Assembly: GCA_039934475.1 (NCBI GenBank)
Contig: JBDTMC010000016.1
Coordinates: forward strand, 1-36,112
DNA length: 36,112 nucleotides
DNA from: JBDTMC01 sp039934475
GTDB lineage: Bacteria; Acidobacteriota; Terriglobia; Bryobacterales; Bryobacteraceae
Reading direction: 5' to 3'
Positions 1 through 7,370 of the stretch are shown piece by piece. Below the pieces are notes generated by a model. It saw only the letters and a program-made list of their open reading frames with translations. It was not told where the DNA came from and ran no database searches. The position numbers were made by a program, and so were the translations under genes. Positions within the stretch are counted from its first letter, which is position 1; each line of letters begins with the position of its first letter.

Positions 1-710
1 CACCCTGGATCGAACCAGACGCCCCTCAGCACTTCGAAGTCCTGTTTGAAGACCCCCATCTGTTGGCCGTCAACAAACCCAGCGGGCTGCCCACCCTCCC
101 CGGCGGCGGCTTCATGGAAAACACCCTCCTGCGCTTGGTGCAAAAGCAAACCCCCAACGCAAACCCTGTCCACCGGTTGGGCCGAGCCACCACCGGCATC
201 GTCCTCTTCGCCAAAACACCGCAGGCGGCCTCTAATCTATTCGCAAACTGGAACACACCCAAAATTCAAAAAATCTACCGGGCGCTGGCTCAAAACATTG
301 CACAGCACGACGCCTACGAAATCCTCACACCCATCGGCCTCGTACCGCACCCGCTCATCGGTTCCGTGTGGGCCGCCAACCCAAGCGGCAAACCGTCAAA
401 GTCATTGGCAAAGGTGATCTCACGCACCACCAGCACCACAACATTTGAGGTAAGCCTACATTCGGGCCGCCCTCATCAAATCAGAATCCATCTGGCATCC
501 ATCGGCCATCCTCTGGTCGGCGATCCTCTGTACGGCTTAACCGGCCAGCCTCTTGAAGACCTCCCCGGCCTCCCCGGCGATGGAGGATATTTCCTGCACG
601 CCCACTATCTGAAATTCCTCCACCCCATTAGCGGAGAACAAATCAATCTTGAAGCCGCTTTGCCGTCCGGATTCTCATTGCATCGGGGCGACCAGTCCCA
701 AGTGGTATAG
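1..710 (+). CDS. RluA-family RNA pseudouridine synthase, 5' end outside the window
   Basis: Isomerises uridine to pseudouridine in ribosomal or transfer RNA in the cytoplasm. The reading frame is open from base 3 with no stop, so the N-terminus lies outside the window. A TTG at 63 is probably internal, because the codons before it already read like the family (VLFEDPHLLAVNKPSG). Family landmarks are NKPSGLPT, the catalytic-loop region HRLGRATTGIVLFAKT and the C-terminal GRPHQIRIHLASIGHPLVGDPLYG. The oddity is the catalytic loop: most RluA enzymes have HRLD with Asp as nucleophile, whereas codon 180-182 is GGC (Gly). The S4 domain, if any, would lie upstream. Family assignment is firm; target RNA and activity are not known. 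Confidence 0.88.
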   Translation, partial: PWIEPDAPQHFEVLFEDPHLLAVNKPSGLPTLPGGGFMENTLLRLVQKQTPNANPVHRLGRATTGIVLFAKTPQAASNLFANWNTPKIQKIYRALAQNIAQHDAYEILTPIGLVPHPLIGSVWAANPSGKPSKSLAKVISRTTSTTTFEVSLHSGRPHQIRIHLASIGHPLVGDPLYGLTGQPLEDLPGLPGDGGYFLHAHYLKFLHPISGEQINLEAALPSGFSLHRGDQSQVV

Positions 711-1099
711 CAGTCATATCAGATGCGCTTCAGCTTCGATCTTCGAAAGAGCAAGCGTCCCAGGGCGAATCCCCGGCGCGGCATAGGGTTTGAAGAAGCC
801 AAGCAGTGATCAAGACGCTGGTTCGGCAGGCGCTCGATCAACATTACCTGGCAATACGCGCGAGGCGACCGGAGTCTGCACGCTAACCACGGGTGTGACC
901 TGGCGCCCCCGGGGAGTCCTTCTTGGGCGCCGAATCGCGGTTCGGAAGATGCGTTGCGGAATGCCGGCTTGTCGGGAGTAATCTTGAGCAGCGACCCATC
1001 GCCGACGATGACACCTCCCTCATGGGCGAAGTGGTTGCGTCGGCCGTGAACGCGTGTATGGTAAACCCGTAACAGCGTCAAGAACGGATTTGCGGGCGG
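711..1099. other. No confident gene
   Basis: This stretch lies between the pseudouridine synthase stop and the stop of the damaged vapC. A 120-codon open frame on the minus strand (719-1081) has no recognisable motif, is very Arg-rich, and has no clear ribosome-binding site. I saw no tRNA, no strong hairpin and no repeat. It may be eroded DNA left behind by turnover of the neighbouring toxin-antitoxin units. Confidence 0.5.
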
Positions 1100-1349
1100 C
1101 TACCAGATCACGCGCACGGGATAAGGTTCAAAGGCGCGGTCCGCGGTAATGATCGCCAGTCCGCCCATGAGCGCCTGAGCGATCAGCATGCGATCGAATG
1201 GATCCTTATGGAAAAGTTCGAGCTTCTCAGCGGCAAGCGTATCTGACTCCGTGAGTGAAAGACTCGCGATTCCTGCGGGCGGTCGGAGACAGGTGGGGCG
1301 AATCGGCCTCGAACCAAAGGAAGGCGCATGTATCCAGCAGCAACTTCAC
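1100..1349 (-). pseudogene. VapC-type PIN toxin with an internal deletion and frameshift
   Basis: The two ends of a VapC ribonuclease can be read in different frames. The N-terminal frame starts at a GTG (1349-1347) that overlaps the antitoxin stop. It reads MKLLLDTCAFLWFEADSPHL, with the first catalytic Asp in LLLDTC, then runs into a stop. The C-terminal frame reads GIASLSLTESDTLAAEKLEL, then FHKDPFDRMLIAQAL, GGLAIITADRAFEPY and VRVIW, ending with TAG at 1102-1100. HKDPFDR and ITAD are the C-terminal PIN landmarks. About 83 codons remain where the family usually has 125 to 135. The missing piece is the central segment that normally carries an acidic metal ligand, so the toxin should be inactive. 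The antitoxin gene directly upstream is intact. The joint between the two frames lies near 1270-1300. Confidence 0.75.
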
Positions 1350-1615
1350 TTTTGATCCGCCCGCGGGAAAACCGGCGCTGCATCGAACTCAGCGAGATCC
1401 TCATCCGTCATTGGGGAGAAGGCGTCGGGCTCCCAATGTACCCGGCCCTTTAACAATCCGGCTACGCGGACTGGACGCGGTGGTGCGGCTTCGACGGCCC
1501 GCAACTCGGCCACTGGCCGATTATGCCGGCACACGATGACCACGTCGCCCTGTTCGACCCGGTCAAGGTAACGCGAGAGGTGGGTCTTGGCCTCCTGGAT
1601 GTTGACTCTGATCAT
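1346..1615 (-). CDS. Phd/YefM-type antitoxin of a type II toxin-antitoxin unit
   Basis: 89-residue protein. The N-terminus MIRVNIQEAKTHLSRYLDRV is the classic Phd/YefM dimerisation and DNA-binding fold. It is followed by GDVVIVCRHNRPVAELRAV and a charged, flexible C-terminus with the acidic stretch TDEDLAEFDAA that would wrap the toxin. In this family the protein neutralises its toxin and represses its own operon. Its stop overlaps the GTG start of the damaged vapC by two bases, the usual coupled arrangement. Because the toxin has lost its middle, this antitoxin is now an orphan unless it acts on a toxin elsewhere. The ATG start gives the expected full family length. Confidence 0.88.
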   Translation of the reverse strand: MIRVNIQEAKTHLSRYLDRVEQGDVVIVCRHNRPVAELRAVEAAPPRPVRVAGLLKGRVHWEPDAFSPMTDEDLAEFDAAPVFPRADQK

Positions 1616-1791
1616 GCCTCGATTCCCACGCTAGCAGAAAAGCTGGTCTGAATTTAAGTATGAATGGTGGTCTGATCGCTGCTTCCAGCCAAAGGACGGG
1701 GGAGCCACTTTCCAGTGGAGAGCCCTGTCAAACTGGACAATGTTACACGCCAGAGGACGAGAAGGACTCTGACCCTAGAAATCGGTAAACC

Positions 1792-2223
1792 TCATCGAGC
1801 CAGCGGATTGCGCCAGCGAAGACGATTAAACCTCGCGAAGTCGTTATCTGTTGAGCAGAGTTCGGCGCCGTGCTCAATGGCCAGAGTCGCAAGATGAGCG
1901 TCTGACGTGAGGTTTCCCCCGGTGCCGAGAGGCGAAATCAAATCACGCATCGTTTGCATGTGTCGTGCCGTAGGTTCCGGTATGGTCACTGAAGGCTGCT
2001 GCAGCCACGCATTGATGACCTCAAACGCCGCATCTACGCTTAGTGGCCTCTGAAAGAGCCCCGATCTCGTAGTCAGCCGGAGAAACGCCAGAAGCACGAT
2101 CCAAGGCAGTCCTACTGTCTCAGTCCCCGAAACAGCAGCTTCCAGCCATGACTTCGCCTTGTGGTGGTCTGGAGCATCCTGGTTCACCGAATAGATGAGT
2201 AGATTGACGTCAACGAGGATCAT
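1792..2223 (-). CDS. VapC-like PIN-domain toxin ribonuclease
   Basis: 143-residue PIN-domain protein, the expected toxin of a VapBC pair. The landmarks are in order: MILVDVNLLIYS with the first catalytic Asp, then VGLPWIVLLAFLRLTT with the downstream family pattern, the segment NLTSDAHLATLAIEHGAEL with the third acidic residue, and STDNDFARFNRLRWRNPL. The fold normally cleaves tRNA or rRNA with Mg2+ or Mn2+. Length is normal and all the acidic positions appear present, so it should be active. Its ATG lies inside the antitoxin stop region (four-base ATGA overlap, 2220-2223), which argues for translational coupling. This subclass (DVNLLIY...P.SDAHLA) differs from the damaged VapC next door, so the two units are not recent duplicates. 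Confidence 0.9.
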   Translation of the reverse strand: MILVDVNLLIYSVNQDAPDHHKAKSWLEAAVSGTETVGLPWIVLLAFLRLTTRSGLFQRPLSVDAAFEVINAWLQQPSVTIPEPTARHMQTMRDLISPLGTGGNLTSDAHLATLAIEHGAELCSTDNDFARFNRLRWRNPLAR

Positions 2224-2480
2224 TTGCGCAGGGAGAACTTCCGGCTCAACTCTTCATCTTCCATGGCGGCTGCTGCTTCCAGCGCCTTGTCCCACCTGAA
2301 ATTCTGCTCATTACCAAGAGAATAGGACGCTTGCACGAAGCAAAGCCGCTCGGGCTTCCCTTGCGTCAGGCCAGTCCGCACCGCCGAATTAAGCGCTTCC
2401 TTAAAAGAGATCCCTCGCTCCTTCATCGCAGTCTGGATGAGGAACTGCACGTCCGGCTCCAAAGTAATTGTTGTCCTCAT
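2220..2480 (-). CDS. VapB-like ribbon-helix-helix antitoxin
   Basis: 86 residues. The N-terminus MRTTITLEPDVQFLIQTAMK has the beta-strand then helix pattern of a ribbon-helix-helix repressor. The following GISFKEALNSAVRTGL matches the second helix and linker of small VapB antitoxins. The C-terminal acidic part (ALEAAAAMEDEELSRKF) would bind and block the PIN toxin encoded immediately downstream. The gene overlaps vapC by four bases. There is no purine-rich ribosome-binding site in front of the ATG; the bases before it read TAACC. The mRNA may therefore be leaderless or have a very short leader. Direct repeats just upstream are a plausible autoregulatory operator. Confidence 0.87.
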   Translation of the reverse strand: MRTTITLEPDVQFLIQTAMKERGISFKEALNSAVRTGLTQGKPERLCFVQASYSLGNEQNFRWDKALEAAAAMEDEELSRKFSLRK

Positions 2481-2500
2481 GGTTACATCATAGCATCATA
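2481..2500 (-). promoter_or_regulatory. Candidate vapBC promoter/operator with direct repeat
   Basis: Reading on the minus strand, TATGATG occurs twice, separated by one C (2500-2494 and 2492-2486), ending five bases before the vapB ATG. Each copy resembles a -10 box (TATGAT). Tandem short repeats over the promoter suit a ribbon-helix-helix autorepressor. No clear -35 was found. This is inference from position and repetition only. Confidence 0.35.
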
Positions 2501-3220
2501 ACTCTTGCTGTCATGATGCTACCGGGTGTGTTCGGGGGCAAGGGCCTCTTGGATCGTATGGGCCAGCCGTCCATCTCGCATTCGCCCCCGAGCCATCCGC
2601 GGATCCATTTGCGCAGGCTAGTCCCGCCCTTTTCCGACGCGCTGTTCGAGGAACGCGTCTGCAAGTGAAGTGCCCCCGGGCTCGAGCTTAACGAGATCGA
2701 ACCGGGCGCCTGTCGCGAAGCCGAGGCCCCGGTCCTGTCGGAGGGCTCGCGTTGCGGCCTGGCGGTGCGAAGGCGCGCTTCCAAGAATCCGTTCGGAGCG
2801 GTCTTTGGGATCGACTTGGTACTCCAATTTGCATGCGAGGGCCTCAATGCCGTGGCAGATCGCCGTGGGCTTGCGCGTTTTTTTTGTTAAGGATCACGGC
2901 GGTCCGAATGGACGACGCATTCGGGACTATACCGGCCAGGCTGGGAATCGGCGCGGCAGTGGGCCGATGCAATCGATTCCAGATCTTGGCGCAACTGATC
3001 GACAGCGCAAGAAGTCGACGACGAATTGGCGGCACTCGTGCCGCGTGGTGTTCTGGGCGATTTTTCCCTATAAGTCGGCCTGCGGCCCGCCTACGGGGCC
3101 GCCCTGGTATGGTCGAAAGCGGCACGCATCTACGCAGCCTTAAAGTTCACTCCCTCCGCCGCGTCCCCATCCTCGCTAAGCGGCACCGCCGCCGGCATCC
3201 AGCTCACGCTCCAGGTTCGG
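2501..3220. other. No confident gene; possible eroded coding DNA
   Basis: Several short open frames cross this 720-base stretch on both strands, but none carries a motif I recognise or a credible start signal. The least random piece is on the minus strand at 2618-2827 (segments DPKDRSERILGS and LVKLEPGGTSLADAFLEQRV). It could be a fragment of a lost gene. A run of eight T lies at 2879-2886. No tRNA or repeat family was seen. Confidence 0.4.
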
Positions 3221-3235
3221 ATACACTCATAGGCC

Positions 3236-4414
3236 ATGGAACGTCGTAACTTTCTCTGGAGCGCCGCGGCTTCGCAAGTGCGTGTCCTTGGCGCGAACGA
3301 TCGGGTTCGCGCTGGCATCGTCGGAGCGGGCGGGCGCGGACGTTACCTCATTGGGCAATTCAAGGAACTCGGCGTCGACGTCGCTGCCGTGTGCGATGTC
3401 TACCAACCTAACCTCGAGGCCGGCCTGAAGGAGGCCTCCACAGGCGCTCGTGCGCTGCGCGATTACCGTCGCTTGCTGGACGACAAGAGCCTCGACGCTG
3501 TGATCGTGGCGACGCCCGACCACTGGCACGCGCGCATGGTCATCGATGCCGTAGACGCGGGCAAGGACGTTTATGTGGAGAAGCCGCTCGCTCACACGAT
3601 CGAGGAAGGGTTCGCGGTGATTGACGCTGTGCGCCGGACGCATAGGGTCGTGCAGGTAGGAACCCAGCGTCGCAGCGCCGAACTGTTTCTAAAGGCGAAG
3701 CAGGTCATGGAGTCGGGACAACTCGGCGACATCCGCCTGGTCACTTCCGCCTGGTATAACAACCAGGCTTCACTAAGTGATCGCAAATTGACGGGCGATC
3801 TTGATTGGAAGCAGTGGCTCGGAACGGCGCCGCAGCGTGAGGTGGACGCTACGCGGTTCTTCAATTGGTATTACTTCTGGGAATACTCCGGCGGCCTGTT
3901 GGTGGGGCAGGCGGCACACATCGTGGATTGCATTCAGTGGTTCATGAACTCGAATGAACCGGCCGCTGTGACTTGTAGCGGCAATCGGCCGGGCTTGGCC
4001 GGTGCCGAGGTGCCGGAGACCGCGACCATCGCCATAGAGTATCCAGGAAGTTACTTGGCCACCTTTACCCTCGGATACAAAGCAATGCACTACAACTCCT
4101 ACAACGACCAGATCAAGCAATTTCACGGCAACAAGGCCCGCTTCGACGTGGGGCGTGAATGGTACGCGCTGTATCCGGAGTCCGCCGCGATTGACCTCAA
4201 GCCCAGCGCTGAGCGAAAGAGCCCAGGCAGCTTCAGCTTCGCAACCCTCAGTCACGTCCGCAATTTCCTGGAGTGCGTCGCCAGCCGCAAGGAACCGAAC
4301 GCGCCTGTGGAAGCAGGCCAGGGGACCAACATCGTGCTCTGTATGGCCATGGAATCGTTGCGCACCGGCCGCAGGCTGCGATGGAACAGTGCAGGCCGCA
4401 AGGTCGAAGGCTAG
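3236..4414 (+). CDS. Gfo/Idh/MocA-family oxidoreductase, probably exported
   Basis: 392-residue NAD(P)-dependent dehydrogenase-like protein acting on sugars or inositols. The N-terminus MERRNFLWSAAASQ has a twin-Arg start like the Tat-exported members common in this phylum, but the hydrophobic segment is unusually short. The Rossmann dinucleotide motif GAGGRG follows at about residues 31-36. ATPDHWHARM and VEKPLAHT (near 115-121) are the family signature, with Lys as cofactor-contacting catalytic residue. GGLLVGQAAHIVDCIQWFM is in the C-terminal substrate domain, with the His-Asp pair of the active site. It lies 15 bases before a heparinase-like gene, so a shared transcript and a role in glycan breakdown are likely. 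Substrate unknown. The ATG has only a weak ribosome-binding site. Confidence 0.87.
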   Translation: MERRNFLWSAAASQVRVLGANDRVRAGIVGAGGRGRYLIGQFKELGVDVAAVCDVYQPNLEAGLKEASTGARALRDYRRLLDDKSLDAVIVATPDHWHARMVIDAVDAGKDVYVEKPLAHTIEEGFAVIDAVRRTHRVVQVGTQRRSAELFLKAKQVMESGQLGDIRLVTSAWYNNQASLSDRKLTGDLDWKQWLGTAPQREVDATRFFNWYYFWEYSGGLLVGQAAHIVDCIQWFMNSNEPAAVTCSGNRPGLAGAEVPETATIAIEYPGSYLATFTLGYKAMHYNSYNDQIKQFHGNKARFDVGREWYALYPESAAIDLKPSAERKSPGSFSFATLSHVRNFLECVASRKEPNAPVEAGQGTNIVLCMAMESLRTGRRLRWNSAGRKVEG

Positions 4415-4429
4415 CTGGCGGCACGCTCA

Positions 4430-6715
4430 ATGACACGCCCTGAGTTTCTGTCACTCCTGGTTGGTTCGCTGGCTCCCACCGTGGGGAGTCCCTATGTCGT
4501 CGTAAAGCCGGGTACTCATCCCGGAATCGCCTTCTCGGCGGCTGAGATCGACGCTCTGCGCAAACGTGCCGCCGGAGGCGGACTGGCTGGTGACGCCTGG
4601 AGCCGCGTTAAGCGCCTTGCCGCCACGGAGACTCCTGCCGAATTGACGGTGAAGCAAGCAGTCGGCCGCGAAGGCGGACGGCTGGCCGAACGGCTGGAGG
4701 CGATGGCCCTGGTCTATCAGGTGGAGCGAGACGAGGACATGGGCCGCAGCGCCCTGGCCTTGTTTTTAAACGTCGCCGGCCGCATCGACGCAGAGGAGTT
4801 CCATCGCGTGGTTGACAGCGATTTCTTCGCTACTGAGCATTGGCCCAAGGCCTTCGCCCGTGCCTGGGATTGGCTCCAGCCGCTGATGGATGCCCGCTCC
4901 CGCGGCAACCTGCTGGAAAGCCTGGAACGCTGGAACGCCGCCCTCTTCCGGCATACGGAAGGGCATTGGTGGCGGGACGCCGGCTACAACTGCGGTGCGA
5001 TTCCGGTAGGCGCGCAGGGAATCCTGCTCTGCTCCATCCGCGGTGAGTCCCGGCACCCTGAACTGCAGCGCTGGTTCGATGAGTGCTTCCGCAAGATCAG
5101 CCGCAACTACTTTCCCGATACATGGCGGTCGAACGGCATCTGCACGGAAGGCCCCGGCTACGCGCACTACCACAACAACCCCACGCTGTTCGCCGACGCC
5201 GTGCGCCGGCTGGGCGGTCCCGACATCATCCCTACTTCAGGCGCGGTCAATGCGATGCACTACCTGCGCCACCAGTGGATGCCGCAGGGCGGCTGCGGTC
5301 CGGTTGGAGACAATACGAATTACGGTCGCCGGGTCTTCCAGCCCATCTATCTCTTTGGCATTCGGGAGACGCGGGACGCCGCCGGGCTGTGGACGTATCA
5401 GAAGTATGTCGACCTCGACCGCATCAATGCCTTGAACGTCTTCCTGAACTGGCCCGACGGCCTTGAGCCGGTCAACCCCGCAGCGCTCGACCTGCCTACA
5501 TCCCACTATTTCGCCATCGATTCGCACCGCGCCGGGTCCCTCTTCGCCCGCGACCGTTGGGACGAGGAACACGCTTCCTGGTTCGTCTTCACCACGCGCT
5601 ACGCTGAAGCCAACCACACTCATTACGACATGAATAGCTTTCTGTTCACCGCTTTCGGTGAGCAGTTTGCCACCCACGAAAATGTCTTCCCCTACGACCA
5701 CCGCCACCACGGCGCAGACATTGAGCACAACATCGTCATCGTAGACGAAGGCGGTATGCCCGTCGCCGACAGCCCCACGTCCGCCGGCGACGATGGCTCC
5801 ATCCTGGGATTGATGACCGGTGCCGCCACCGGCCATTTCGCCGACTATGCGCGGGGCGATGCGCGCGGCTCCTACGCCGACCGGTCCGTCCGCGGCTCCC
5901 TGCCCGCAGTCCGTGCCGAACGCACGGCGCTATTCGTGAAGCAGGGGCCTTGTCCGTACGTCGTCATCGCGGACGACATCCAGCGCAGCGAGAAAGAGCA
6001 CGACTACCACTGGCAGTGGTACACGCGTTCAAAAAGCATCACAGGCCGCGGCACCTTCGCCGAGCCGTTTGTTCTGGCCGGGGAACGGGCGAGTTGCCGC
6101 CTGGCATTCCACACTCCGGCAACCCCGCAGGATGACTTCCGCATAGTGAAAGGCGAAGCACCGCATAGTCCCATCGAGCTCGGACTTCTGCGCGCCAACA
6201 TGCACGGAGTCCGCGTGCGCTATCTGGCCGTCGCTGCCGCCAGCCGCGACGGCGAACCGGCGCCGCAATTGACGAAGGGTCCGGACCCTGTTGGTGCTGA
6301 GCACGCGGCCAGCATCGTCGTGGAGGGCAGTGGCTTCAAAGACCTGATTGTCTGGCAACCGGAGGAGAACGCCGATGAGCGAGGGCGCACCATTACCTGC
6401 GGCCAGATGAAGACCGATGCGATGTTGGCCATGGTCCGCACCGGGCCCGACGGCACGGTTGTCGGTTATGTTCTAGGAGACGGCGGCGTGCTCGAATTCG
6501 AAGGACGTGTTCTGGCCCGTTCCTCCCCCGGCTTCAGCGTCACCGCCGATGGGCAGAAGGTGATGGTGCAGGGAAGACGGCGGGCCCGCCAGAACCTGCC
6601 ACCACTGCCGGCTGACGGCTATGCCTGGCTACCCAGTCGTGACACGCAATTGTGGGTAGACGGCGAAAAGGTGGCCGCCCGTGGCGGGCTGGTACGGATC
6701 GGGCTGTTGCTTTAG
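4430..6715 (+). CDS. Heparinase II/III-like polysaccharide lyase
   Basis: 761 residues. The N-terminus MTRPEFLSLLVGSLAP is a short, weak export signal. An alpha-helical toroid domain covers roughly residues 30-370 (conserved pieces RDAGYNCGAIPVGAQGI and CTEGPGYAHYHNN near 235). A beta-sandwich heparinase II/III domain follows, with HTHYDMNSFLFTAFGEQF near 398 and ADIEHNIVIVDEGG; the His and Tyr residues here are typical of uronate-containing-glycan lyases. Substrate cannot be set from sequence. The last 60 or so codons (6510-6704) occur again at 10804-10998. After the repeat this copy ends abruptly in LLL and a stop formed by a GCTTTA hexamer repeat. The original C-terminus was probably the one still readable downstream (PKIQGRTRR), which ended in an ATGA overlap with the glycosidase gene. 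Confidence 0.85.
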   Translation: MTRPEFLSLLVGSLAPTVGSPYVVVKPGTHPGIAFSAAEIDALRKRAAGGGLAGDAWSRVKRLAATETPAELTVKQAVGREGGRLAERLEAMALVYQVERDEDMGRSALALFLNVAGRIDAEEFHRVVDSDFFATEHWPKAFARAWDWLQPLMDARSRGNLLESLERWNAALFRHTEGHWWRDAGYNCGAIPVGAQGILLCSIRGESRHPELQRWFDECFRKISRNYFPDTWRSNGICTEGPGYAHYHNNPTLFADAVRRLGGPDIIPTSGAVNAMHYLRHQWMPQGGCGPVGDNTNYGRRVFQPIYLFGIRETRDAAGLWTYQKYVDLDRINALNVFLNWPDGLEPVNPAALDLPTSHYFAIDSHRAGSLFARDRWDEEHASWFVFTTRYAEANHTHYDMNSFLFTAFGEQFATHENVFPYDHRHHGADIEHNIVIVDEGGMPVADSPTSAGDDGSILGLMTGAATGHFADYARGDARGSYADRSVRGSLPAVRAERTALFVKQGPCPYVVIADDIQRSEKEHDYHWQWYTRSKSITGRGTFAEPFVLAGERASCRLAFHTPATPQDDFRIVKGEAPHSPIELGLLRANMHGVRVRYLAVAAASRDGEPAPQLTKGPDPVGAEHAASIVVEGSGFKDLIVWQPEENADERGRTITCGQMKTDAMLAMVRTGPDGTVVGYVLGDGGVLEFEGRVLARSSPGFSVTADGQKVMVQGRRRARQNLPPLPADGYAWLPSRDTQLWVDGEKVAARGGLVRIGLLL
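6510..6704 (+). repeat. 195-bp direct repeat, left copy (heparinase 3' end)
   Basis: Aligned by eye without gaps to 10804-10998 at a constant offset of 4294. I count about nine differences in 195 bases. Four cluster near 6545 and two near 6666-6670. This copy is in frame within the complete heparinase gene. Identity stops sharply after GGATCGGGC at 6704. Confidence 0.92.
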
Positions 6716-6728
6716 CTTTAGCTTTAGC
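6709..6728 (+). repeat. Short tandem hexamer GCTTTA at the left junction
   Basis: Three perfect GCTTTA units plus GC, beginning five bases after the direct repeat ends. The heparinase stop codon TAG (6713-6715) is formed by the repeat itself. A low-complexity patch at the exact breakpoint suggests repair slippage when the insert arrived. Confidence 0.8.
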
Positions 6729-6860
6729 CGCAGCGGGCTCATCTCTCGGGCAACCAGAGAAATCCCCTTCTACTCCACTACTGCCGGCACGAAGCCTCTC
6801 CTTCCTTCCTCCCTCTCTCTCCCTTCGCGCGGCGACGGTACCTGGGGCGTCGGCCTTTCC

Positions 6861-7350
6861 GACAGACGCGACACGCGGACTCGCCCGGCATTTCTCGTGC
6901 TTCTACCCGACACCGGGCCATTCGTGGCGATGCTTCACCGTTTGCTGTTGAACCCGTGTAGACCCTTCGTCCTCGTGGGTCCGACCAGTCGGCACCGCAC
7001 GATCGAAGTCCAGGAGATGTTGTAGCAACGGGGCGTGACGTTCCTTTCCATGGAGGAACACCTGCTGCTCGACGACACCGGCCAGCTGGCGGCAGTTGAC
7101 CCCCTGGACGCGACTGGCGCGATTCGCTCAACTCCGAAGGAAGATCGCAAACGGGTCGTGAAAGGAGTTCGTCGCGCAGAATCACTGCAAGGTGCGGGAC
7201 ATCCAAGAAGCGGCGGGCGTAGCCGATGCCGACTACTACAAGTGGCTGAGAGGCAAGACGCCGGACCACTATTCAACTTGCGTGGCCATTGAGCGTGTTC
7301 TCTACAACGGCTTGCCCAAGCGGCCCGAGAAAGGAACTCACCTGGGCTGA
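6861..7350 (+). pseudogene. Broken small gene with C-terminal HTH-like domain (stop plus frameshift)
   Basis: One protein can be followed through two lesions. Frame one reads PAFLVLLPDTGPFVAMLHRL, then PFVLVGPTSRHRTIEVQEML, then an in-frame TAG (7023-7025). It resumes directly in the same frame as QRGVTFLSMEEHLLLDDTGQ and ends near DRKRVVK. A one-base shift at about 7164 then continues as EFVAQNHCKVRDIQEAAGV, ADADYYKWLRGKTPDHYS and CVAIERVLYNGLPKRPEKG, with TGA at 7348-7350. The last segment has the rhythm of a small helix-turn-helix (DIQEAAGV...YYKWLRG). I do not recognise the family and its original start is not clear. It converges on the protease gene, with stops 20 bases apart. Repairing the two lesions gives about 160 residues. 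A regulator once linked to the cassette is possible but unproven. Confidence 0.6.
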
Positions 7351-7370
7351 GCGCACGCGCGGCTGGAGCG

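Noticed and set aside
719..1081. 120-codon minus-strand open frame
   Set aside because: Arg-rich, no motif, no ribosome-binding site; high-G+C DNA gives many such frames.
4248..5836. Long antisense frames inside the oxidoreductase and heparinase genes
   Set aside because: Complementary shadows of strongly coding plus-strand frames with clear domains.
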